Assembly: GCF_020025155.1 (NCBI RefSeq)
Contig: NZ_CP073751.1
Coordinates: 2,418,001-2,482,000, forward strand
DNA from: Halopseudomonas nanhaiensis
Lineage (GTDB): Bacteria; Pseudomonadota; Gammaproteobacteria; Pseudomonadales; Pseudomonadaceae
DNA: 64,000 nucleotides
Direction: 5' to 3'
Shown here: piece by piece, positions 47,080 through 54,691 of the stretch
Numbering within the stretch: position 1 is the stretch's first letter
Layout: each line of letters starts with the position of its first letter
Notes under the pieces: model-generated
Told to the model about the DNA's origin: nothing
What the model saw: only the letters and a program-made list of their open reading frames with translations
Databases searched by the model: none
Made by a program: the position numbers and the translations under genes

Positions 47080-47097
47080 GTCAACCTCACTGTCAAC

Positions 47098-47122
47098 TTA
47101 GAGTTCCGATCGCGCACTCTAA
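47098..47122 (-). promoter_or_regulatory. Inverted repeat in the adhesin mRNA leader
   Basis: TTAGAGT at 47098-47104 and ACTCTAA at 47116-47122 form a 7-bp inverted repeat with an 11-base spacer. It ends 19 bp before the adhesin ATG and just upstream of its GTGAGG site. It could be a leader hairpin affecting translation or a dimeric regulator site. A plausible promoter on the minus strand (TTGAGT, 16 bp, TTTAGA) overlaps it. Confidence 0.45.
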
Positions 47123-47163
47123 ACCGTCAATGAGCCACCACTCAACGCATTTTTACAATTTTA

Positions 47164-47190
47164 CCGACAGAAAATTGAACTTTCTGTCGG
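47164..47190. promoter_or_regulatory. Perfect 10-bp inverted repeat upstream of the adhesin operon
   Basis: CCGACAGAAA (47164-47173) and TTTCTGTCGG (47181-47190) flank a 7-base centre. It lies 85 bp before the adhesin ATG and 23 bp after the rluB stop. The minus-strand sequence after it is TAAAATTG, with no T-run, so it is not a standard terminator. An operator for a dimeric regulator is the better guess. Confidence 0.55.
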
Positions 47191-47213
47191 CGATCCAGTC
47201 CGAGAGCGCTTGC

Positions 47214-48104
47214 TCAGGAGCTCTGACGCGGCACTTTGGTACGCCTGACCGTACGCGCCTGATGCATGGAAGGTTTGCGCGCCTGTCGCTTGTGCTTTTC
47301 CTTCTCGTTCACGCTCATGACCGGCAACGCGATCGGCTCAAGGCCTACTTCCGCACTAAGCGTATCGATCTCGTTCTGTTTCATTTCGCGGTAGCGCCCG
47401 ACGGGCAGCTCAGAACCGAGAAAGACTGGCCCGAAGCGGACCCGCTTGAGCCGGTTCACACGCACGCCCTGGGATTCCCACAAACGACGGACCTCGCGGT
47501 TGCGGCCTTCCATCAGACAGACGTGGTACCAGCGGTTGATACCCTCGCCGCCAGAGGAAACGATATCGGTGAAACGCGCCGGACCGTCGTCAAGCATCAC
47601 GCCTTCCTTGAGCCGTTCGATCATTTCCTCATCGACCTCGCCCATCACGCGAACCGCATATTCCCGGTCCATCTGGTAGGAGGGATGCATCAGCCGGTTG
47701 GCCAGTTCGCCATCGGTGGTGAACAGCAGCAAGCCGCTGGTGTTTATATCGAGTCGGCCGATGTTGATCCAGCGCCCCTGCTTGAGCCGCGGGAGTTGCG
47801 CAAAGACGGTCGGACGGCCTTCAGGGTCGTCGCGGGTGCACACTTCACCTTCGGGCTTGTTGTAGATCAGGACGCGGCGGGATACTTCGCTGGCCAGATC
47901 ACGGCGCAACGGACGTCCATCGACGCTGACCTGATCGAGACTGTCGATGCGGCAGCCAAGCGTGGCCGGCTGACCGTTGACGCTGACGCGTCCAGCCTGG
48001 ATCCAGGATTCGACCTCACGGCGGGAGCCAAGCCCCATCCGGGCCAGGACCTTTTGCAGCTTTTCCCCGGATACAGGGACCATCGATTCATCTGAGTCTG
48101 TCAT
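47214..48104 (-). CDS. rluB: 23S rRNA pseudouridine synthase RluB
   Basis: A 296-residue RsuA-family enzyme that makes pseudouridine 2605 of 23S rRNA. The N-terminal S4 domain (about 8-65: EKLQKVLARMGLGSRREVE) is followed by the catalytic domain with the family aspartate in GRLDINTSGLLLFTTDG and the later EGRNREVRRLWES motif. The tail is basic (KEKHKRQARK onwards). GGAGG lies 8 bases before the ATG at 48104; the longer frame to 48260 is not conserved. It follows scpB by 79 bp on the same strand, an order seen in pseudomonads. Confidence 0.95.
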   Translation of the reverse strand: MTDSDESMVPVSGEKLQKVLARMGLGSRREVESWIQAGRVSVNGQPATLGCRIDSLDQVSVDGRPLRRDLASEVSRRVLIYNKPEGEVCTRDDPEGRPTVFAQLPRLKQGRWINIGRLDINTSGLLLFTTDGELANRLMHPSYQMDREYAVRVMGEVDEEMIERLKEGVMLDDGPARFTDIVSSGGEGINRWYHVCLMEGRNREVRRLWESQGVRVNRLKRVRFGPVFLGSELPVGRYREMKQNEIDTLSAEVGLEPIALPVMSVNEKEKHKRQARKPSMHQARTVRRTKVPRQSS

Positions 48105-48183
48105 TGCAAGCACCTCCCGGCGTAATTCATGTGGGACAGAGGGCGGCAGGATAGCACCGGCCATGAACCAGCTCCAGCGGAGT

Positions 48184-48963
48184 TCAGGGCCGGTCGTCGT
48201 CCGATTCGAAGTCGTCCTCATCCGGGCCGTCGTCAGGCGTGTCCGGTTCGAGATCATCAAAGTCGGTTTTCAGGTTCGCTTCCATCGAATTGAGTTCCGC
48301 GAGCAGATTGTGGAAACTGCTTTCTCCAGCGGCCCGGTCCAGCGGGGCGAGCGGCTCGACGGGCATCCACGGCGTATTCCGATCTTCGGCGGCATCGACG
48401 CCCTCATCCTGCAACGCCAGCTCCGGTTCAAGCTGATCGAGGTCGCGGATGTCCGCCAAGGGTGGCAGCTCGTTGAGGCTACGCAAGTTGAAGTGATCGA
48501 GAAACTGTCTGGTCGTTGCGTACATCGCCGGCCGGCCTGGAACGTCGCGATGGCCAACCACCCGGACCCATTCGCGATCCAACAGCGTCTTGACGATGTG
48601 ACTACTCACCGCCACACCCCGAATGTCCTCGATCTCGCCGCGGGTAATCGGCTGGCGATAGGCAATCAGGGCGAGCGTCTCGAGTAGCGCGCGGGAATAA
48701 CGTTGGGGGCGCTCCTCCCACAGGCGGCTGACCCAGGGTGACATGGATTCGCGCACCTGCAGGCGCCACCCGCTGGCCGTTTCCTTCAGTTGGAAGGATC
48801 GATCGGCATAGGCCTCTCCCAACCGTGCCAGCGCAGTACGCAGCGTATCGTTGGAGGGCACCCGTTCTTCGTCGAACAGCTCGCGAAACTTGTCCAGCGA
48901 CAGGGGCTTGCCGGCTGCCAGCATGGCGGCCTCAAGAATGTGTTCAAGCGGCGGCTGGTTCAT
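48184..48963 (-). CDS. scpB: Segregation and condensation protein B
   Basis: A 259-residue kleisin-associated subunit of the SMC-ScpAB condensin, made of tandem winged-helix domains (about 5-165: LEHILEAAMLAAGKPLSLDK, LETLALIAYRQPITRGEIE, VVGHRDVPGRPAMYATT). The C-terminal 85 residues are long, acidic and low in complexity (DFDDLEPDTPDDGPDEDDF), as in other Pseudomonas ScpB. The start overlaps the end of scpA by 20 bp. Pseudomonads can use this system beside MksB or MukB-type condensins. Confidence 0.94.
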   Translation of the reverse strand: MNQPPLEHILEAAMLAAGKPLSLDKFRELFDEERVPSNDTLRTALARLGEAYADRSFQLKETASGWRLQVRESMSPWVSRLWEERPQRYSRALLETLALIAYRQPITRGEIEDIRGVAVSSHIVKTLLDREWVRVVGHRDVPGRPAMYATTRQFLDHFNLRSLNELPPLADIRDLDQLEPELALQDEGVDAAEDRNTPWMPVEPLAPLDRAAGESSFHNLLAELNSMEANLKTDFDDLEPDTPDDGPDEDDFESDDDRP

Positions 48964-49837
48964 CCTCTCCCCTCACCTTGACGTGAATCGGTGCCAGAAA
49001 CTCTGTCTGCACCAGGTCGATTAATTGCTCCTTGACGAGTTCGAGCACTGCCATGAAGGTGACGACCACGCCCAGGCGGCCTTCCTCGACCGTGAACAGA
49101 CTGACAAAGGGCACGAAGTGTCCGCCCTTGAGCCGATCGAGAATGTCGGCCATACGCTCGCGGGTCGACAGGAGTTCACGGGTAACCTGATGGCTTTCGA
49201 ACATGTCTGCCCGACGCAGCACCTCGGACAACGCCAGCAGCAGCTCTTGCATGTCGACGTCCGGGTGGGCGCGCTGCGCCGGCGCTACCGGGGCCTCAGC
49301 GCTGGCCAGGTGCACGTCACGTCCGACCCGCGACAGGCTGTCGATATCCTCGGCGGCCTGCTTGAACCGCTCGTACTCCTGCAACCGCCGGATCAGCTCG
49401 GCGCGCGGATCGTGCTCCTCGTCCTCGTCTTCCTGATGCCTGGGCAGCAACAGGCGCGACTTGATCTCGGCCAGCATCGCGGCCATTACCAGGTATTCGG
49501 CAGCAAGCTCCAGCCGCACGACCTTCATCAGCTCGACATAACCCATGTACTGCCGCGTGATCTCGGCGACGGGGATGTCGAGAATGTCGATGTTCTGTTT
49601 GCGGATCAGATAGAGCAGCAGGTCGAGGGGACCTTCGAAGGCTTCGAGAAAGACCTCAAGCGCTTCCGGGGGAATGTAGAGGTCCTGCGGAATCTCGGTA
49701 ACAGCCTGGCCATAGACCATGGCGAACGGCAGTTCCTGCTGCCTGCCGGGCTGGACCAGCGCCTGAGCAGTTGCCGCGGCCGCTACGGGATCCTCGATGA
49801 CGGAATTTGCGGGGCGGTCCTGCTCTGGCTCGGTCAT
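48944..49837 (-). CDS. scpA: Segregation and condensation protein A (kleisin)
   Basis: A 297-residue kleisin that bridges SMC heads. The ScpA fold begins near residue 60 (LEVFLEAFEGPLDLLLYLIRKQNIDILDIPVAEITRQYM, split here only for description). A helical middle and the C-terminal winged helix that binds SMC follow (TFMAVLELVKEQLIDLVQTEFLAPIHVK). The first 55 residues are a variable extension. It starts 7 bp after the trpS stop with no strong ribosome site of its own, so coupling to trpS is likely. Confidence 0.94.
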   Translation of the reverse strand: MTEPEQDRPANSVIEDPVAAAATAQALVQPGRQQELPFAMVYGQAVTEIPQDLYIPPEALEVFLEAFEGPLDLLLYLIRKQNIDILDIPVAEITRQYMGYVELMKVVRLELAAEYLVMAAMLAEIKSRLLLPRHQEDEDEEHDPRAELIRRLQEYERFKQAAEDIDSLSRVGRDVHLASAEAPVAPAQRAHPDVDMQELLLALSEVLRRADMFESHQVTRELLSTRERMADILDRLKGGHFVPFVSLFTVEEGRLGVVVTFMAVLELVKEQLIDLVQTEFLAPIHVKVRGEDEPAAA

Positions 49838-49844
49838 GATTGCG

Positions 49845-51062
49845 TTACTGGCGGTAGTGCAGGCCCATGGCCTGCCGAACTTCGGTCAGGGTATCGCGCG
49901 CAGCATCGCGCGCGCGCTCCGTACCCTCATTCAGGATCACATGCACAGCATCCGGGTTGGCTTCGTACTCCCGAGCCCGCTGCTGCATCGGCGCCAGCTC
50001 GGCGGCGATGGCATCGATCACCGGCTTCTTGCAGTCCAGGCAACCGATGCCAGCGGTACGACAACCCTGCCTGACCCAGTCGTGAGTCGCCTGATCGGTA
50101 TAGACCTTGTGCAACTGGAACACCGGGCAGATCTCCGGCTCGCCCGGATCGGTACGGCGGACACGCGCCGGGTCGGTCGGCATCCGCCGGACCTTCTCGC
50201 TGACCTCGTCGGTCGTATCGCGCAGGGTGATGGTGTTGCCGTAGGACTTGGACATCTTCTGACCGTCCAGCCCTGGCATTTTCGAATCCGGCGTCAGCAG
50301 GGCCTGCGGCTCGGGGAGGATCACCTTGCCACCGCCTTCGAGGAAACCGAACAACCTTTCCTTGTCGCCCAGCGTAATGTTCTGCTGCTCCTTGAGCAGG
50401 GCCCGGGCAGTTTCCAGCGCTTCGGCGTCACCCTGCTCCTGATAGGCGCGGCGCAGGTTGGCGTACATCTTGGCCGCCTTCTTGCCCATCTTGTGCATGG
50501 CCGCTTCGGCCTTTTCCTCAAAGCCGATTTCCTTGCCATACAGATGGTTGAAGCGACGGGCGACCTCGCGCGTAATCTCCACGTGCGCGACCTGATCGGC
50601 ACCTACCGGGACCAGTCCGGCACGGTAGATCAGAATGTCCGCGCTCTGCAGCAGGGGATAACCGAGGAAGCCGTAGGTAGCCAGGTCCATGTCCTTGAGC
50701 TTTTCCTGCTGATCCTTGTAGGTCGGTACGCGCTCAAGCCAGCTGACCGGGGTGACCATCGACAAAAGCAGGTGCAGCTCGGCATGCTCGGGCACCTGGG
50801 ACTGAATGAACAGGGTCGAAGAGCCTCCACTGACTCCCGCGGCCAGCCAGTCGATGAGCATGTCCCATACGGCCTGCTCGATGCCCTGCGGGTTCTCGTA
50901 GTGAGTGGTCAGTGCATGCCAGTCGGCAGCAAAGAAGAAACACTCGTATTCATGTTGCAGCTTTACCCAGTTCTTCAGTACGCCGTGGTAGTGACCAAGG
51001 TGCAGGCGCCCGGTAGGACGCATGCCAGACAGAACACGACGCTGGGATTCAACGGAACTCAA
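49845..51062 (-). CDS. trpS: Tryptophan--tRNA ligase
   Basis: A class Ic aminoacyl-tRNA synthetase, 405 residues. The HIGH-type motif is PTGRLHLGHYHG (about 17-28), and KMSKS lies in GLDGQKMSKSYGNT. It belongs to the longer TrpS type with an insertion before the C-terminal helices. I start at a TTG at 51062 because AGGAG lies 7 bases upstream and the protein then begins SSVESQRRVLSGMRPTG; an ATG at 51098 is in frame but has no ribosome site. It is the first gene of the trpS-scpA-scpB string. Confidence 0.93.
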   Translation of the reverse strand: MSSVESQRRVLSGMRPTGRLHLGHYHGVLKNWVKLQHEYECFFFAADWHALTTHYENPQGIEQAVWDMLIDWLAAGVSGGSSTLFIQSQVPEHAELHLLLSMVTPVSWLERVPTYKDQQEKLKDMDLATYGFLGYPLLQSADILIYRAGLVPVGADQVAHVEITREVARRFNHLYGKEIGFEEKAEAAMHKMGKKAAKMYANLRRAYQEQGDAEALETARALLKEQQNITLGDKERLFGFLEGGGKVILPEPQALLTPDSKMPGLDGQKMSKSYGNTITLRDTTDEVSEKVRRMPTDPARVRRTDPGEPEICPVFQLHKVYTDQATHDWVRQGCRTAGIGCLDCKKPVIDAIAAELAPMQQRAREYEANPDAVHVILNEGTERARDAARDTLTEVRQAMGLHYRQ

Positions 51063-51162
51063 AGGGAACTCCTGACAGAGATTGGACTGAGGCAACATAC
51101 CAGTGATAAGCGGGCGATTATACCCGTATTGGCCGGGCCGTCAGCCGCTTCGCCATCTGCCC

Positions 51163-51807
51163 TCAGAAATCGTCGCGGGCAGGCGAACCTCCAAAGGGCT
51201 CCGGGTCGCCGAGGCCGACCCGAAGCACCTCGACATCGCCGTTCTCGAGACTGACGACGGTGGTTGGCTCCAGGTTGCACGCACCCCCGTCGATGATCAG
51301 GTCCAGCTGCTTGCCGAGCCGGTCATTGATGTCCTGCGGATCGTTCAGCGGCAGCTCGTCGCCAGGCAGCATCAGGGTAACGCTCATCATCGGCTCGCCC
51401 AGAGCTTCAAGTAGTGCAAGCGTGATCTGGTGATCGGGAATGCGCAGGCCAATGGTCCGCCGTTTGGGATGCATCAGGCGCCTGGGCACTTCGGTCGTGG
51501 CATTGAGAATGAAGGTATAGGGACCCGGAGTATTGGCCTTGAGCAGGCGGAACACGACGTTGTCGACCTTGGCATACACGCCCAGCTCCGACAGATCACG
51601 GCACACCAGCGTGAAGTTGTGCTTGTCATCGAGCTGACGCAGCCGCCGGATGCGCTCGAGCGCATTCTTGTCGCCGAGATGACAGCCCAGCGCGTAGGCT
51701 GAATCGGTCGGATAGGCGATCACCCCACCGGCGCGGATAATGTCCGCCGCCTGGCGTATCAGCCGCGGCTGAGGGTTGTCCGGATGAATACTGAAGAACT
51801 GGCTCAC
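51163..51807 (-). CDS. YciO/TsaC/Sua5-family L-threonylcarbamoyladenylate synthase-like protein
   Basis: A 214-residue YrdC-fold protein. It has IAYPTDSAYALGCHLGDKNALERI (described in two parts: the substrate-binding PTDS loop and the following helix), KHNFTLVCRDLSEL, and SVTLMLPG in place of the more usual T-S-AN stretch. That spacing points to the YciO branch, not the essential TsaC, and YciO is reported to be a weaker or different enzyme. The initiator is a GTG at 51807 with AAGGAAA upstream. It lies 17 bp after the PHP gene, as yciO does with yciV in enterobacteria. Confidence 0.88.
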   Translation of the reverse strand: MSQFFSIHPDNPQPRLIRQAADIIRAGGVIAYPTDSAYALGCHLGDKNALERIRRLRQLDDKHNFTLVCRDLSELGVYAKVDNVVFRLLKANTPGPYTFILNATTEVPRRLMHPKRRTIGLRIPDHQITLALLEALGEPMMSVTLMLPGDELPLNDPQDINDRLGKQLDLIIDGGACNLEPTTVVSLENGDVEVLRVGLGDPEPFGGSPARDDF

Positions 51808-51824
51808 AATGCGTTTCCTTCGAT

Positions 51825-52715
51825 CTAGGCCGTAGCCGCGGCAAAGCGCGGGTGATCCCACAGAGGGGTGCAGTCCGGCGGCATGGCGGTCATGCGTCCG
51901 AGCGCCATCCAGGGCGAGTCGGGATTATGAAAATCGCTGCCGCAGCTGGCCAGAAAGCCGAACTCACTCGACAGCTTGCCAAGATAGGCGACCTGATCAA
52001 CCGGCTGCTGCCCATTGACCACTTCGATGCCCTGGCCGCCGGCCTCGGCGAAGTCGCGCAATAGCCGACGCAGCCGCTGCCGGGTGAAACCGTAGTGCCA
52101 TGGATGCGCCATGACGGCCACCCCGCCAGCGGCACGCAATGTTCCCACGACTTCCGTCAGGCTTGGCCAATGCTGCTTGATGTCGCCGAGTTTTCCAGCA
52201 CCCAGCCACTTACGAAACGCCTCGCCGCGATCCTGCACATGCCCGGCCTGTACCATCCAGTCGGCAAAATGCGGCCGGGCGGGCGGACTGCTCAGGTCGG
52301 AACCGGCGTCGCGCTGAACCTGCAGCGCCCCCTCGAGCGCGCCGGGCATGCGCTTGGCTGCAAGTTTGTCGGCTATCTGCTCGGCGCGCTTCCAGCGACC
52401 CAGCCGTACCCCTTCGATCGCTTCGAGCAACGACGCCGATTCGCCGTCGAAGCCATAGCCCAGTACATGCAGGGTGTGTCCCTGCCACTGGGCGGACAAT
52501 TCGACGCCGTTGATCCAGCGCATTCCTCGGGCTTGCGCCGCGCACCGGGCCTCAGCCTGCCCGTCCAGACAGTCGTGATCGGTCAATGAAATCAGCTCGA
52601 TGCCGGCATCCGCCGCGCGTGCCATCAGCTCGGCCGGCTGGAGCACGCCATCGGAGGCGGTACTGTGCATGTGCAGATCGGCAAGCAAATTGGACTCCAG
52701 GGCATTGTTACGCAT
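51825..52715 (-). CDS. PHP-domain RNase AM-like nuclease (YciV family)
   Basis: A 296-residue PHP-fold metal phosphoesterase. Metal ligands are evident in ADLHMHSTASDG (HxH, about 13-24), LTDHDCLDG, NGVELSA, MAHPWHYG and CGSDFHNPD. E. coli YciV (RNase AM) trims 5' ends of rRNA and tRNA fragments and degrades 3',5'-nucleoside bisphosphates; that activity is a family inference here. It is transcribed with the YciO-like gene and is divergent from yciI. No good ribosome site is seen before the ATG at 52715, so the start is only probable. Confidence 0.9.
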   Translation of the reverse strand: MRNNALESNLLADLHMHSTASDGVLQPAELMARAADAGIELISLTDHDCLDGQAEARCAAQARGMRWINGVELSAQWQGHTLHVLGYGFDGESASLLEAIEGVRLGRWKRAEQIADKLAAKRMPGALEGALQVQRDAGSDLSSPPARPHFADWMVQAGHVQDRGEAFRKWLGAGKLGDIKQHWPSLTEVVGTLRAAGGVAVMAHPWHYGFTRQRLRRLLRDFAEAGGQGIEVVNGQQPVDQVAYLGKLSSEFGFLASCGSDFHNPDSPWMALGRMTAMPPDCTPLWDHPRFAAATA

Positions 52716-52746
52716 GAATTTATTTGTCCATTATGGGCTGCGAACG

Positions 52747-52776
52747 CTGACAACGCCTAATCGAATGGCATAAGTT
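52747..52776 (+). promoter_or_regulatory. Candidate sigma-70 promoter for yciI
   Basis: CTGACA at 52747-52752 and TAAGTT at 52771-52776 are 18 bp apart, placing a start near 52783, about 23 bp before the yciI ATG. Confidence 0.4.
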
Positions 52777-52805
52777 ATCGACAGCACTCAAAACAAGGAC
52801 TCGAC

Positions 52806-53108
52806 ATGTTCTACGCCATCATGGCTCGCGATGTACCGGACAGTCTCGCCAGGCGCGCCGACGCCCGCCCCGCACACCTCGAACGCCTGCAGACGCTGCA
52901 GGCGCAGGGCCGGCTCCTGCTGGCTGGCCCGCATCCAGCGATAGACAGCAACGACCCCGGAGCGGCAGGCTTCACCGGGAGTCTCGTGGTCGCCGAGTTC
53001 GAGTCCCTTGGCGCAGCGCAGAGCTGGGCCGATGCCGACCCCTATGTGAGCGCCGGCGTGTACGAGCACGTAACCGTCAAACCCTTCAAGCGCGTCTTTC
53101 CGGCCTGA
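52806..53108 (+). CDS. YciI family protein
   Basis: A 100-residue ferredoxin-like-fold protein starting [22 protein letters not shown], with the conserved arginine and [15 protein letters not shown] and the [18 protein letters not shown] end that mark YciI. The conserved His and Asp of the family are present (HLERL, DADPY). The fold is common, but its function in cells is not firmly known. It lies 14 bp before the coiled-coil membrane protein gene and probably starts the transcript. Confidence 0.92.
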   Translation: MFYAIMARDVPDSLARRADARPAHLERLQTLQAQGRLLLAGPHPAIDSNDPGAAGFTGSLVVAEFESLGAAQSWADADPYVSAGVYEHVTVKPFKRVFPA

Positions 53109-53122
53109 CAAGGAGTCAGTCG

Positions 53123-53554
53123 ATGCACCACCACCGTTTGCTCGCATGCTCGCTATGTCTGTGTTTCGTCTCCTCTTTCGCGCTCGCGCAGACAGCAGCC
53201 GAAGCCCCTGCTCCGACCGAGTCGATTCCAGCTGGCGCAGAGCGGGTTGAGCAGTCCACCCCGCAGGACCTCGGGGTACTCCAGGAAGAGCTCGCGCGGG
53301 TCGAAGCCGAGCGTCAGCGCCTGGCGGATCAGCTGGCGGGCGGCAGCAGCGACCTGCTGCAGCAGGCCCGCGAAGAAAACCGCGCGCTGCGCGAGCAACT
53401 ACAGGAAACCGATCTGCTTGCCGCTGTGCAGCGTGAAGAGCAGCGGCAGCGCTGGTTCATGATCGGCGGGGGCACAGTGGCGGGCTGTCTGCTGATCGGC
53501 TTCATTCTCGGTAGAACGGGCAGGAGGGGCCAGCGCAGGGAATGGCTCAATTGA
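53123..53554 (+). CDS. Coiled-coil membrane protein of unknown function
   Basis: A 143-residue protein I do not recognise with certainty. It has a signal peptide (cleavage after ALAQ, about residue 23) and a Pro/Ala-rich stretch. A coiled coil follows at about 50-110 (LQEELARVEAERQRLADQLA and REENRALREQLQE). One C-terminal transmembrane helix (MIGGGTVAGCLLIGFILGR, about 113-131) has a basic tail, so the coil would face the periplasm. This layout resembles TIGR04211-type SH3/coiled-coil membrane proteins lacking the SH3 domain. It overlaps the response-regulator gene by 13 bp, which ties it to the two-component system. Confidence 0.8.
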   Translation: MHHHRLLACSLCLCFVSSFALAQTAAEAPAPTESIPAGAERVEQSTPQDLGVLQEELARVEAERQRLADQLAGGSSDLLQQAREENRALREQLQETDLLAAVQREEQRQRWFMIGGGTVAGCLLIGFILGRTGRRGQRREWLN

Positions 53555-54231
53555 GTGAGCACCCGCTGCTGATCATCGATGATGATCTCGAATTGTGCGA
53601 TCTGCTGACTGCCTGGCTGTCGGACGAAGGTTTCTCGCTGCAGTGCGCTCACGATGGGCCCGGCGGACTGGAGGCTGCCCGTAGCGGCCAATTCGACGCC
53701 ATTATCCTGGATGTGATGTTGCCGGGCATGAACGGGCTGGAAGTCCTTCGCACACTCCGCCAGACCAGCAATACGCCGCTGCTTATGCTCAGCGCGCGCG
53801 GCGAACCGATAGACCGGATTCTCGGTCTGGAACTCGGCGCCGATGACTACCTGCCCAAACCCTGCGATCCCCGTGAACTGGTGGCCCGCTTGCGTGCCCT
53901 GCTCCGCCGCAGCCACGGGCAGCCCGCCCCCAGCACGGTGCTGCAGGTGGGTGACCTGCGACTTGATCCGGAGTCGCTGCTGGCCTGGCTGGGTGACGAT
54001 CCACTCGCACTGACGCAGACCGAAGCGCTGATCCTGCGGACCCTGATCGAGCGGCCCGGGCAGCTCATCGACCGCCAGGCGCTCTCCCGGCAGGCGCTGG
54101 GCAAATCGCTCGGCCCCCATGATCGTAGCCTGGACATGCACATGAGCAACCTGCGCCGCAAACTCGGCCTGCATGCCGACGGTCGGAACCGCATCCAGTC
54201 GGTCCGGGGGCGCGGCTACCTGTATAGCTGA
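53542..54231 (+). CDS. OmpR-family response regulator, CpxR-like
   Basis: A 229-residue response regulator. The receiver has the acidic pair in LLIIDDDLELCD, phosphoacceptor Asp57 (AIILDVMLPGMNG) and the KP pair in DYLPKPCDP. The C-terminal winged helix (about 135-229) reads LTQTEALILRTLIERPGQ onwards and ends in the SVRGRGYLYS wing. The sequence pattern and the downstream Spy-like gene and kinase suggest a Cpx-type envelope-stress regulator. A TTTAC direct repeat just after its stop codon would fit its own binding site. Confidence 0.92.
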   Translation: MAQLSEHPLLIIDDDLELCDLLTAWLSDEGFSLQCAHDGPGGLEAARSGQFDAIILDVMLPGMNGLEVLRTLRQTSNTPLLMLSARGEPIDRILGLELGADDYLPKPCDPRELVARLRALLRRSHGQPAPSTVLQVGDLRLDPESLLAWLGDDPLALTQTEALILRTLIERPGQLIDRQALSRQALGKSLGPHDRSLDMHMSNLRRKLGLHADGRNRIQSVRGRGYLYS

Positions 54232-54246
54232 CGACGCGCTCTAGGC

Positions 54247-54262
54247 TTTACACAGTCTTTAC
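54247..54262 (-). promoter_or_regulatory. CpxR-box-like direct repeat
   Basis: TTTAC-ACAGTC-TTTAC on the plus strand reads GTAAA-N6-GTAAA on the minus strand, close to the CpxR consensus (GTAAA-N5-GTAAA). It lies between the regulator and the spy-like gene, about 90 bp upstream of the latter, a usual activation position. Confidence 0.65.
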
Positions 54263-54350
54263 CTACCCCGGACGCGCGCTGACACAGCAATGACTAGACT
54301 CCTCTAGGACTGACCGGATACGCCGGTCTGTATCGCAAGGAGATACACCC

Positions 54351-54686
54351 ATGAAAAAGATCCTTATCTCGAGCGCCTTCGCGCTGGCTGCCGTCATGTC
54401 TGCACCAACAATGGCCGGTGCACATATGGACAAGGAACATGGCGAGAAACACATGCAACGCCTGACCGAGAAGCTCGATCTGACACCCGAGCAGCAGGAG
54501 CAGGTGAAGTCCATCTATAAAGAGCAGATGGAAAAGCACAAGGAAATCAAGGAAGAAGGCAAGAAGCGCATGAGCGAAGTGCTCAACGACGAACAGGAAA
54601 AGAAGCTGGAAGAGATGCACAAGGAACGCAAGGAAGAGATGAAGAAGAAGTACGGCGAGAAGCATCAGTCGCACGATAGCAACTGA
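54351..54686 (+). CDS. Spy/CpxP-family periplasmic protein
   Basis: A 111-residue exported helical protein with signal peptide (cleavage after AGAH/MAGA, about 23-24). The mature chain is very rich in Lys, Glu and His and carries the LTPEQQEQ motif (about 49-56). A second, degenerate copy of the motif is L-NDEQEKKLEEMHKE. Spy is an ATP-independent chaperone, and CpxP binds and silences CpxA. Its place between a CpxR-like regulator and a CpxA-like kinase favours a CpxP-like feedback role, though the sequence alone does not separate the two. AAGGAG is upstream. Confidence 0.87.
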   Translation: MKKILISSAFALAAVMSAPTMAGAHMDKEHGEKHMQRLTEKLDLTPEQQEQVKSIYKEQMEKHKEIKEEGKKRMSEVLNDEQEKKLEEMHKERKEEMKKKYGEKHQSHDSN

Positions 54687-54691
54687 TTGCA

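Noticed and set aside
47164-47190. Rho-independent terminator of rluB
   Set aside because: The stem is good but is followed by TAAAATTG on the rluB strand, without a T-run; kept as a likely operator instead.
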